Positions 55,031 through 62,816 of a DNA stretch of 64,000 bases are shown here, piece after piece; the stretch's first letter is position 1; each line of letters opens with the position of its first letter. Source of the DNA: Chryseobacterium herbae (lineage in GTDB: Bacteria; Bacteroidota; Bacteroidia; Flavobacteriales; Weeksellaceae). The position numbers and the translations under genes were made by a program. The stretch covers positions 310,001-374,000 of the forward strand of contig NZ_JAOAMU010000004.1 of NCBI RefSeq assembly GCF_025154075.1, in the 5' to 3' direction. The notes beneath the pieces are model-generated. The model was not told the DNA's origin and did not search any database. It saw only the letters and a list, made by a program, of their open reading frames with translations.

Positions 55031-55945
55031 TTTTCTCCGTTCTGATTTGATAGAATCTGCGATCTGAGCAGTAAGCACCTTGCTGGATTCTTTATACATA
55101 TGATTTCCGTCTGTATAAACAAAATCATCACAGCGTGCGGAAAAGTCGTAAAATTTAACATCCTTCTTCCTGGAGAGATCTCTCATCAGTCCACTAAATT
55201 CCGGGAACCTCTGGTTTTCAAGATTCATAATATTTTGAGTAGCCGGAATCCGAACCAGATACACAGTTCCTTTTGGTTGCAAATAGTCTATGATCTCATT
55301 AAGCGCTTTCATACGTACCTCAGACAGCTTGTAATCCTTCAGCATAAGTTGATATTCCTGCGTTTTCTTAGCTATTCTGGCGTTTACAGAATCTTTATTC
55401 ATATCAACAGTTACTTCCATCCACCCGTCTTTATGAAGGAATGATTTGGACCTTACTACCGCTTCCCTATCGAGGTATATTCTAAACCAGCTCTTATTTA
55501 AATTTTTAAGAAGGTATTCATAATTGGGAGACATGTTATAAAAGTACATGCTTTTAAATGGCGATTTCTCTTCAGGATAATCTGCTTTAGTGAATACATC
55601 ATTTTTCAAGGACAGATTCCATGGATTTACGGTGAGAATAAAAATTCCGTTTTTGGTATTGGGGTCCAGTTTTCTTTTCAAAGCATTGAGATAGATCTCA
55701 CCATAAGGAGACTGGGCAATGTTCAGTGAGAAATTGTCAAAAGGAGTGGAAAGTTTATTTTTCAAAACTTCTGGGACAATTCCCTGTACACTTCTGGAAT
55801 CCCCTAAAATAATATTCTTCGGTTTCTCTACCGCAAAGTGCATATAGTTATCATCCGTATTGCCGTCTGCATAAGAAGCCAAAAGCATCAGCACAGCCAT
55901 AATTCCGATGATATAGAATGATATTTTAAATAAAAATTTTCCCAT
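55022..55945 (-). CDS. SGNH-like protein paired with MBOAT (DltD/AlgJ-type partner)
   Basis: The 307-residue protein has an N-terminal membrane anchor (residues 4-25) and a periplasmic domain. A GDSRS motif lies near residue 48, and DGNH near the C terminus supplies the DxxH dyad of SGNH-type O-acyl transferases and esterases. Proteins of this kind work with MBOAT partners in alginate, peptidoglycan and teichoic acid acylation. It starts 1 nt after the MBOAT gene and closes the FkbH operon, so it probably completes transfer of the acyl group to the surface glycan. Confidence 0.8.
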   Translation of the reverse strand: MGKFLFKISFYIIGIMAVLMLLASYADGNTDDNYMHFAVEKPKNIILGDSRSVQGIVPEVLKNKLSTPFDNFSLNIAQSPYGEIYLNALKRKLDPNTKNGIFILTVNPWNLSLKNDVFTKADYPEEKSPFKSMYFYNMSPNYEYLLKNLNKSWFRIYLDREAVVRSKSFLHKDGWMEVTVDMNKDSVNARIAKKTQEYQLMLKDYKLSEVRMKALNEIIDYLQPKGTVYLVRIPATQNIMNLENQRFPEFSGLMRDLSRKKDVKFYDFSARCDDFVYTDGNHMYKESSKVLTAQIADSIKSERRKLK

Positions 55946-55946
55946 A

Positions 55947-57359
55947 TTAAAACTGTTCGTAAATAAAGCTACCGTTGGAAAATACTCCGTAATACATGAT
56001 CAGGAAGATCAGAAAAACATACATGGCTCTTCTCACCAAAGGATTCAGTCTTTTGATATCAAGCCCGTGTTCCTGGTCTTTGTTGATCCAGTCAAATAAA
56101 ATAACGATGGCTATTAAACCTAAAATCTTAATTTTAATGAATTGTGGGATTGAAAAAAGCGATAAACTGAAGATCTTTCCATACATCCCAAAAGCCTCCT
56201 TTAGATTGGGAGCTACAAATAAAATTAAAGCAAAACATACCAAAGCCATGGTATATAGAATATTACCTAATTCTTTGAATGTCGGAATAGTTTTAGATAA
56301 TTTTTTCTTTTTATTAATCTGATTATTAACGACCAAAGGAATATAATACAACCCTTGTAGTGCGCCATAGCAGATAAACGTCCAGTTGGCACCATGCCAG
56401 AACCCTATGATGACAAAATTGAGAAATACAGCGAGCAGCAACCCCTTTTTATCGTAATCACGAAAAGCAATGACCAAAGGGGTAAATACATATTCCGTAA
56501 GCCATGAGGTCAGAGAAATATGCCATTTTCTCCAGTAGTCAGCGATATTCTGAGCAAAAAGAGGGAAGGCAAAGTTTTTGGTCGTTTTGAAACCTAAAAG
56601 TTTGGCAAAACCTATGGCCATATCTGAATATCCTGAAAAATCCGCATACATCTGAAAAAGGAAAAGTATAGCCCCAAAAGCAACAGTACTCCCGGAAAGA
56701 TATTCGTAATTGGCAAAAATATTTTGAGTTATAGGAGCAATTGTATTGGAAACAACTAATTTTTTAAAGGCTCCCAATAAAATTTGTCTTGCTGCATCCG
56801 AGCCGTTTTCTAACGTAAAAACTCTTTCTTTTTTAAGCTGGGGAAGCAGTAATCCACCTTTATCAATAGGTCCGGAGGTCATGCTTGGAAAAAAAGAAAT
56901 GTAATTAAAGAACGCCAAAGCATCGGTCTCAGCTTTCAGTTTATTATTCTTGATATCAATGAGATAGCTTATCATTCTGAACGTATAAAAACTGATCCCC
57001 AGCGGCAGAATGATTTTTAATGTCAGATCATTTTCAATTCCAAACAGGTCGGTAAAAGATTCAATAAAGAAATTAAAATATTTAAAATATAACAATGTTC
57101 CGACAGAAAAAATTAAACCGAGATTGACCCAAAGCTTTGTCTTAGGCCCTTTTTCAGCAATTTTTAATCCCAGAAAATAAACGATAGCAGAACTTCCTAT
57201 CAAAAGTGCGAGAAATCTCCAGTCCCAGTACGCATAAAAGATATAGCTTGCCAGCAACAGAAATATATTTTGTGCTTTAAGATTTTTCCCTAAAACCCAC
57301 CAATACATGGCGAAAAAAAGTGAGAAGAAAAGCACAAATATTAATGAGGTAAACTGCAT
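55947..57359 (-). CDS. MBOAT-family membrane O-acyltransferase
   Basis: The 470-residue protein has ten or more membrane segments and the MBOAT hallmarks PLGISFYTFRMISYLID, FFPSMTSGPID, FQMYADFSGYSDMAIG, DYWRKWHISLTSW and the catalytic His in FWHGANWTF. Such proteins carry an acyl group from a cytoplasmic carrier across the membrane to a polysaccharide; DltB uses an ACP-bound acyl. Here an ACP gene lies two genes upstream, in the same operon, which suggests an acyl-ACP donor. Confidence 0.93.
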   Translation of the reverse strand: MQFTSLIFVLFFSLFFAMYWWVLGKNLKAQNIFLLLASYIFYAYWDWRFLALLIGSSAIVYFLGLKIAEKGPKTKLWVNLGLIFSVGTLLYFKYFNFFIESFTDLFGIENDLTLKIILPLGISFYTFRMISYLIDIKNNKLKAETDALAFFNYISFFPSMTSGPIDKGGLLLPQLKKERVFTLENGSDAARQILLGAFKKLVVSNTIAPITQNIFANYEYLSGSTVAFGAILFLFQMYADFSGYSDMAIGFAKLLGFKTTKNFAFPLFAQNIADYWRKWHISLTSWLTEYVFTPLVIAFRDYDKKGLLLAVFLNFVIIGFWHGANWTFICYGALQGLYYIPLVVNNQINKKKKLSKTIPTFKELGNILYTMALVCFALILFVAPNLKEAFGMYGKIFSLSLFSIPQFIKIKILGLIAIVILFDWINKDQEHGLDIKRLNPLVRRAMYVFLIFLIMYYGVFSNGSFIYEQF

Positions 57360-57361
57360 CG

Positions 57362-57742
57362 TCAGTTACTGTTTAAAAGTTCAATAATTCCATAAGAAAG
57401 CATTAAAAAAGCGACCTTTCTGTTATTGAAAAGTATGGCTTCTTTAGGCGGTGAGATCAGCATTCCTCCTTTTTCCGTAAGGTCTTCTATTGTGGCTTCA
57501 ATATCTTCCACTTCATAACAGATGTGGTAGTATGAAATTCTTTTTTTCAAAAGATTTTCTACCGGTTTTCCGGAAACAAGCTCAATATTAAGACCGTCTT
57601 CAACCGTAATCATGCATAATTCCGCTTCCTGCTTCGGGTCAAAAACAACCGGAGTTTCTTCTATGATCGTGTGCAGCTTTCTGATATTCTGGAGTTCTGC
57701 CTGTATATCCTTACAGGCCACTCCAATGTGGTGAAACTTCAT
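57362..57742 (-). CDS. VOC/glyoxalase-fold protein (methylmalonyl-CoA epimerase-like)
   Basis: The 126-residue protein has the full metal-ligand pattern of VOC enzymes: His in FHHIGVA, Glu in NIELVSG, His in YYHICYEV and Glu in IIELLN. It is one domain half-pair of the methylmalonyl-CoA epimerase type. In this operon, next to ACP and methyltransferase genes, it could epimerise or otherwise modify the ACP-bound acyl group. Its start overlaps the ACP stop by 1 nt, so the two are tightly coupled. The exact reaction is unknown. Confidence 0.8.
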   Translation of the reverse strand: MKFHHIGVACKDIQAELQNIRKLHTIIEETPVVFDPKQEAELCMITVEDGLNIELVSGKPVENLLKKRISYYHICYEVEDIEATIEDLTEKGGMLISPPKEAILFNNRKVAFLMLSYGIIELLNSN

Positions 57743-57981
57743 TACAGCTTTGCAGCAACAGAGTCTGCCATTTCTCCTACATTATTCCAGGTCTGGATTT
57801 CAGAAGAAGTGAAACGAATTCCAAAAGCTCTTTCCACGGCTACAATGAGTTGGATATGAGAAAGTGAATCCCATTCTTCCACATCATTGGCTGTAGTTTC
57901 AGCAGTTAAAGTAATTTCTTCGTTGTCTAATTCTTCACGGAAAATTTCTGACAGTTTTGATAAAATTTCGTTCTTATTCAT
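57742..57981 (-). CDS. acyl carrier protein (second, dedicated)
   Basis: This 79-residue acidic protein has the phosphopantetheine site EWDSLSH with Ser39, then IQLIVAVERAFGIRF. It lies in the FkbH operon and is only distantly like the ACP at 33305. In FkbH systems the enzyme loads a glyceryl group derived from 1,3-bisphosphoglycerate onto such a carrier. Confidence 0.92.
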   Translation of the reverse strand: MNKNEILSKLSEIFREELDNEEITLTAETTANDVEEWDSLSHIQLIVAVERAFGIRFTSSEIQTWNNVGEMADSVAAKL

Positions 57982-57986
57982 AGTGC

Positions 57987-58892
57987 TTAAATATTTTTTA
58001 TTTTTAAAAATGATGCATACATCGTTGCAATCTTTCTTTTTTCTGCTTTTTCCAGATCGACATCTTCACTTACAAAATAGCTTTCACTAACGATCTCCAA
58101 ACCTGCTTCATCAATCAAATCTCTGATTTCCTGAATAGTGTTAAACAGATAGATATGATCCATTGAAGGAGCATTGGTAGGCGTTGTAATAAAGATCGTT
58201 CCTTCCGGTTTTATTAAGTTTTTGATTTTCTTTAGTAATGATAAAGGATCTTCTACATGCTCCAAAACCTCACCCATCGTAATAAAATCCTTCTTTTCAT
58301 CATCATTATAATCGAATACATTTTTAAGATGATAAAGAACTTTATCGCTTTTTATAAGACTTTTGGTAAGGGCAAGTGAAGATTCACTGATATCCAGTGC
58401 TTCAAAAGTACAGTCGTCCCCAATATTTTCCATCGCTGCCTCAAAATACAAACCGTGTCCAGCACCGATTTCAAGATATGTTTTTATGGGCGTATACTTT
58501 CGAATATTGTTTTTAAAATACTGATAAACGGCATAATGATGTCTCCAAAGGAATTGTGAAAGCAATAGCCCGTGCATATGAGAAACCATCACATCAGGAT
58601 TGTTGTACATGGCCTTATTTACATCATCAAATGAGGTGTTTCTATACTTTCCGGTTCTCACGAAATCCAGCATTTCTTCATTGAAATCACCAATCATTTT
58701 AAGATAATAATTGATAGAATCATCAAAAGTGAGGTTTTCTTTTTCAAGAATGCCTTTATACTTATTGATAAAAACAGTATAGTCGGATATATAATTTTCT
58801 TCTTCTTTCAGTAAAGAAAAGTTCTTTTGAAGCTTTTTACCATGAATGGCATTTTTAGCTGCAATTTCTTCAATTAGCTGTTCTATTTTCAT
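57987..58892 (-). CDS. SAM-dependent class I methyltransferase
   Basis: The 301-residue protein has motif I YLEIGAGHGLYFEAA near residue 138, the acidic FEALDISE loop, and the later MGEVLEHVEDPLSLL and GTIFITTPTN segments. An extra N-terminal helical region of ~130 residues precedes the Rossmann domain. It overlaps fkbH-like by 4 nt and precedes the ACP by 5 nt, so its substrate may be the glyceryl-ACP, giving an O-methylglyceryl group; methylation of a sugar is the alternative. Confidence 0.85.
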   Translation of the reverse strand: MKIEQLIEEIAAKNAIHGKKLQKNFSLLKEEENYISDYTVFINKYKGILEKENLTFDDSINYYLKMIGDFNEEMLDFVRTGKYRNTSFDDVNKAMYNNPDVMVSHMHGLLLSQFLWRHHYAVYQYFKNNIRKYTPIKTYLEIGAGHGLYFEAAMENIGDDCTFEALDISESSLALTKSLIKSDKVLYHLKNVFDYNDDEKKDFITMGEVLEHVEDPLSLLKKIKNLIKPEGTIFITTPTNAPSMDHIYLFNTIQEIRDLIDEAGLEIVSESYFVSEDVDLEKAEKRKIATMYASFLKIKNI

Positions 58893-60616
58893 AGGTTGGG
58901 ATGTATAAAAACCTCTTTAGTTTGATAGTCATTTACGTTTAAAATCCATTGATCTTCCTTAGCTGAAAACCCCAGTCTTTCATAATGATCTTTTACCATC
59001 TGGTTTTTGGCGGTCGGGAGATATTCTCCAACTACATATTGATACCCGTTTTTTCTCGCTGTTTCTACGATCGTGTTCAGGGTAAAGTCTTCCATTCCTC
59101 TTTTCAGGACCCGACAGCTCATCAGCCATGTATCGATAAACAGAGTTTCCGGAGTTTTCTTTTCCAGAACGATCACGCAGATCAGGCCGTTGTCTCCATA
59201 TTTATCTTTCAGGGTGAATGAGATGGTATAATGGTCATCTGAATGGATCACATGGTCTACATCCTGTTCCGTATATCTAATTGTTCTCAGATTAAACTGG
59301 TTGGAACGCTGGGTCAGCTGTGAAACTCTTGGTTTTGAAAAATTGTCGAATGCTTTTACATCAGAAGTCATATTCATGCTCTTCAGAAAATCTTCCACAT
59401 TGGTAAAACTGTCCAGATCCACTGCTCTTTGTGCTTCTACCTGGTATTGTTTCGTTCTTTCGGCATCATTTTCTGAGAAACTTGCTGTTTCGAAAAGATT
59501 CAAACCATATAAATACTCGAGATATCCGGCCGGATCTTCCGGTAATTCAGGAACGCAAACCTCAGGAAGGTTTTCTCTTACAATATTTCTTTCAAACGGG
59601 TTGTCATCCAGAAAAACCATAGAATCAAATCCTATATTCAGGATGCTTTGGATTTTTCTGATATTATCCGCTTTGTTATCCCAATTGGCCACGAAAACAG
59701 CAATATCATCCATTTTAAGAACCATATCCGGATGTTTTTCGAATGGCTCTCTGGCTTTATCTTCATCATTTTTACTGCACACGGCAAGAATCACACCTCT
59801 TTTCTGAAGAGCCTTGATCCAGTACTGAAACTCAGTAAATGCTTTTCCAATGCCCAGGCTTCCTATCTGTATTTTTTCCAGTCCGTCATCCCCGATGATT
59901 CCACCCCAGGTGGTATTGTCCAGATCCAGGATCAGACATTTCTTAAATTTCCCTTCCAGAGAGGAAATAATTCCGGTAACATGATGCGCTACAATCGGTA
60001 GTGCGTCCAGTGAAAGCACCATTTCGGTGTTCACATAGATACTTGGTGAGAACATAAAGTCCCGTCCCCATTTATTTTGAATCGAAAGCAGATCTGCAAT
60101 AAAGAAATTATCATGATGAACAGCAATCTGTGAAGAAAGCAGATAATTCAGTTTATTCAGTTGGAAAACAAAGGAAGATTCTACCTTACAGGCAAAGTTT
60201 CCAAAAACCTGATTGTCTATTCCCGGAAAATTACAGTAGACCACTCTACTTTTGGTTCTGTTTTGAATCGTGCGGTACAGATCCTCAATATAGGAGATTT
60301 TCTGTTCTGCGAAAGCAATCTGTGAATCGTATGATTTATAATATTGACTTAATAATTTATGAGTAGATTCAAAGACGATGGTATAATCTGCATTGAACTC
60401 ATAATACTCTGAGGAAGGATCTAAGATCTGTCTTGAAATTTGTCCGAAATCTGCCTCAAAAATTTCAAATTCAAAACCTTCATGCACAGCGGTTCCTCTC
60501 AAAGCTACATTGAGAAACTGTGTGGCGGTGTCGCCCAGTAATGCGATTTTGATCTTCTTAAGCTGAGGAATTTCTCTGCGGAGTACTTTTTTCAGTTCCG
60601 AAAACGTTTTGTACAT
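58889..60616 (-). CDS. FkbH-like HAD-IIIC family protein, probable glyceryl-ACP synthase
   Basis: The 575-residue protein has the three-part FkbH layout. An N-terminal SGNH-like region begins IKIALLGDTATQFLN. The central HAD domain has LDLDNTTWGGIIGDDG near residue 228, VCSKND and the VFLDDNPFER motif. A C-terminal GNAT-like domain has YGDNGLICVIVLEKK. FkbH enzymes take 1,3-bisphosphoglycerate, dephosphorylate it and load a glyceryl unit onto an ACP; they are known from polyketide extender-unit pathways. It is the first gene of the six-gene operon. Confidence 0.9.
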   Translation of the reverse strand: MYKTFSELKKVLRREIPQLKKIKIALLGDTATQFLNVALRGTAVHEGFEFEIFEADFGQISRQILDPSSEYYEFNADYTIVFESTHKLLSQYYKSYDSQIAFAEQKISYIEDLYRTIQNRTKSRVVYCNFPGIDNQVFGNFACKVESSFVFQLNKLNYLLSSQIAVHHDNFFIADLLSIQNKWGRDFMFSPSIYVNTEMVLSLDALPIVAHHVTGIISSLEGKFKKCLILDLDNTTWGGIIGDDGLEKIQIGSLGIGKAFTEFQYWIKALQKRGVILAVCSKNDEDKAREPFEKHPDMVLKMDDIAVFVANWDNKADNIRKIQSILNIGFDSMVFLDDNPFERNIVRENLPEVCVPELPEDPAGYLEYLYGLNLFETASFSENDAERTKQYQVEAQRAVDLDSFTNVEDFLKSMNMTSDVKAFDNFSKPRVSQLTQRSNQFNLRTIRYTEQDVDHVIHSDDHYTISFTLKDKYGDNGLICVIVLEKKTPETLFIDTWLMSCRVLKRGMEDFTLNTIVETARKNGYQYVVGEYLPTAKNQMVKDHYERLGFSAKEDQWILNVNDYQTKEVFIHPNL

Positions 60617-60769
60617 AGATTCTTTTATTTTATTAAAATATGAATGTACCGCCTTCCAATTCTGTCAGTTGTTTATTGTTCGTTTTACAGGTCTCCCGAA
60701 GTCCGGGATTTTCACTGTCTCTATAAGTAGTGGGAACGTTTGTCATTTTTTCTTTGTGTTGTTTGGTTA

Positions 60770-60777
60770 CAAAAATA
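60770..60777 (-). promoter_or_regulatory. possible promoter element of the FkbH operon
   Basis: TATTTTTG on the minus strand fits TAnnTTTG, in the 167-nt gap upstream of the FkbH gene. No TTG is at the usual distance. A start here would give a leader of about 145 nt containing a small hairpin (TCCCG/CGGGA, about 60692-60706). Confidence 0.45.
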
Positions 60778-60783
60778 AAGATT

Positions 60784-61812
60784 TTATCTGATATTTACTT
60801 TTTTAAGATAATCTCTGAGCGGTTTTTCGATAAATTGATAAAACACCATCGAAGTAATAATCAAAACGACCAGATAAATCCAGAATACGCTGTTAATATC
60901 CAACTTATAATTCTGCCCTTTAAGAACTTCTCTGAGGATATACAGGACAGGAATATGGGTAATATAAACTGCATAGCTCGCTTCGCCCAAATATTCCAGC
61001 GGTTTTAATGAAAACAGCCGGGTCACCAATCCGTTATTCCATGAAAGTAAAATAATAAGCGGAATAAACAGTACTGCCATCAATCCGTTGTGATAAAAAA
61101 GAGGAACAAAGATCAGGGCGAACATGATGGCTGCAAAGATCAGAATCACCGGAATGTCGTAGTTTTTCTGCTTAAAACGCTTCACAAAAAACAGTCCGGC
61201 AAGGTTTCCTACTAAAAATTCACTCACATGCATCAGCGGGAAATAATACAGAAACTCGTGGCTTTCTGTGTGAGGTCCTTTATAAGAAGGTGAACCGACA
61301 TAAAGATGGGAAAATACCTGCGTAAGGATCCATAAAGCAATACCAGCCACCCAGATACTTTTATTTTTTTTGGAATAGAAATAATTATAAAGCAACGGAA
61401 AGATCAGATAAAACAGAAACTCTACAGAGATAGACCATCCCGGAAAATTTAAGATCATCGCTTTCCCTGGAATCCAGCTTTGCAGGCCGAACAGATACAG
61501 AAAGCCTTTGTCGATACTGAAATTTGAATATCTGGTCACCAGATAAAGCAGCAATCCCAGCACATAGAGCGGATAGATCCGCGCAAATCTATTTCTGTAA
61601 TACTCAAGATAACCGATCTTTTCTTTCTTGTGATAAGCCACAATCATGATAAATCCCGAAAGGATAAAAAAGTAACTTACCCCCACATTCGCTTTCAAAA
61701 AGATATCTGCGATATAGTCTGTTTTATAAACGAACATATCTTTGTTAAAATGAGAAATAACAATGGCGATGGCTGCAAGAAATCGGGTAAAGGTAATCTG
61801 GTTGATCTTCAT
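60784..61812 (-). CDS. OafA/YrhL-type membrane acyltransferase (acyltransferase 3 family)
   Basis: The 342-residue protein has about ten membrane segments and the N-terminal motif FTRFLAAIAIVISHFNKDM with the conserved Arg and His. FFILSGFIMIVAYHKKEK and EYYRNRFARIYPLYVLGL are also typical of the family. It probably transfers acetyl or a related acyl group to the polysaccharide. It follows the second SGNH-like gene by 38 nt and may be co-transcribed with the upstream MBOAT. Confidence 0.9.
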   Translation of the reverse strand: MKINQITFTRFLAAIAIVISHFNKDMFVYKTDYIADIFLKANVGVSYFFILSGFIMIVAYHKKEKIGYLEYYRNRFARIYPLYVLGLLLYLVTRYSNFSIDKGFLYLFGLQSWIPGKAMILNFPGWSISVEFLFYLIFPLLYNYFYSKKNKSIWVAGIALWILTQVFSHLYVGSPSYKGPHTESHEFLYYFPLMHVSEFLVGNLAGLFFVKRFKQKNYDIPVILIFAAIMFALIFVPLFYHNGLMAVLFIPLIILLSWNNGLVTRLFSLKPLEYLGEASYAVYITHIPVLYILREVLKGQNYKLDINSVFWIYLVVLIITSMVFYQFIEKPLRDYLKKVNIR

Positions 61813-61850
61813 TCATCAAAGCTGTTCAACAGCGTTTATCGTTTTAGCTT

Positions 61851-62816
61851 CTATTTTTTTTCCAACACATTTTTCAGAAGAGGAACTAATTCCGTTGAAA
61901 GAATTTTTGATCCTTTTTCATTTAAATGTCCATAATCCCATCGGTTTTCATACAGATAAAACTCAGGGTATTCTTCCGGATCGACAAGACTTATAACTGG
62001 AACTTTGAATGCGTTCCGGTAGGCCAGAAGCTTTTTAGCATCAGGTTCCGCTGGTCCGGGAATCAACATGATCAGCTCAATATTTCTTTTTGTACACTGA
62101 TCGGCAAGTTCATTGATTTTTTCAACCAAAGCTTTATTCGGGCTGTGTTTTTTATCATCTGCATAATAGCGATTCAATCTGTCTTTAATGACGTTTTTAA
62201 GTGTCTTTTCTTCTGTTCTTGGAACTTTACTGTATTCCAATGCTGAAAAACCCTGGTTTTTGTAGATAGAGCTATTGTAGTTGTCCTCAACAGCTTTTTC
62301 GTCACAATGCTTATTAAAACGAAAAACATTCAGAACAAATGAAGCCCACGCCAGACCCACCTGTTTGTAGTTGCCATTGTCTGCCTGAAATTGAGCTGCA
62401 AAAAGAGTATTTTCATAATTAAAAGCACCAAAACTCCGTTCTGTTTTCAGATTCAGCTTGGTGATATTGATTTTATCCTGAAGTTCAAGAACAATATATT
62501 TCGGTTTAAAAGAAGGATCTTCAAGTACAGATGTAAGGGTTTGGAAATTTTCCAGATTGAAGCTTGCATTAGCGCCTAAATTGTAGGATTTTAAACCTTG
62601 AATGTGTTCATCAATCAACTGGCAGTCGATCTGGTTATTGATCTTTGAGCTTCCGATGAAATAAAGATTGTATTCCGGATGTTTTTTTAAATATTCTTTT
62701 TTCGCGTTTAAAAACGGATAGGAATAATTGCTGTTTGGGCTCAGAGCAAGCTTTATCAGGCCAATAACAAATAGTATGGCGACAAACAAAGACAATATGG
62801 AAAGAAATCTTTTCAT
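61851..62816 (-). CDS. second SGNH-like membrane-anchored protein paired with MBOAT
   Basis: The 321-residue protein has an N-terminal membrane segment (residues 4-25). Near residue 55 is a GSSKI motif in the place of GDS, and the C-terminal WDYGHLNEKGSK contains the DxxH dyad. It is the partner of the MBOAT gene that ends just before its start. The altered GSS motif differs from the first SGNH-like protein's GDS, so the two pairs may act on different acyl groups or sugars. Confidence 0.78.
   Translation of the reverse strand: MKRFLSILSLFVAILFVIGLIKLALSPNSNYSYPFLNAKKEYLKKHPEYNLYFIGSSKINNQIDCQLIDEHIQGLKSYNLGANASFNLENFQTLTSVLEDPSFKPKYIVLELQDKINITKLNLKTERSFGAFNYENTLFAAQFQADNGNYKQVGLAWASFVLNVFRFNKHCDEKAVEDNYNSSIYKNQGFSALEYSKVPRTEEKTLKNVIKDRLNRYYADDKKHSPNKALVEKINELADQCTKRNIELIMLIPGPAEPDAKKLLAYRNAFKVPVISLVDPEEYPEFYLYENRWDYGHLNEKGSKILSTELVPLLKNVLEKK

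Noticed and set aside
60692-60706. Small hairpin TCCCG/CGGGA as a terminator upstream of the FkbH gene
   Set aside because: The stem is only 5 bp and no T-run follows on the minus strand; it may just be part of the leader.
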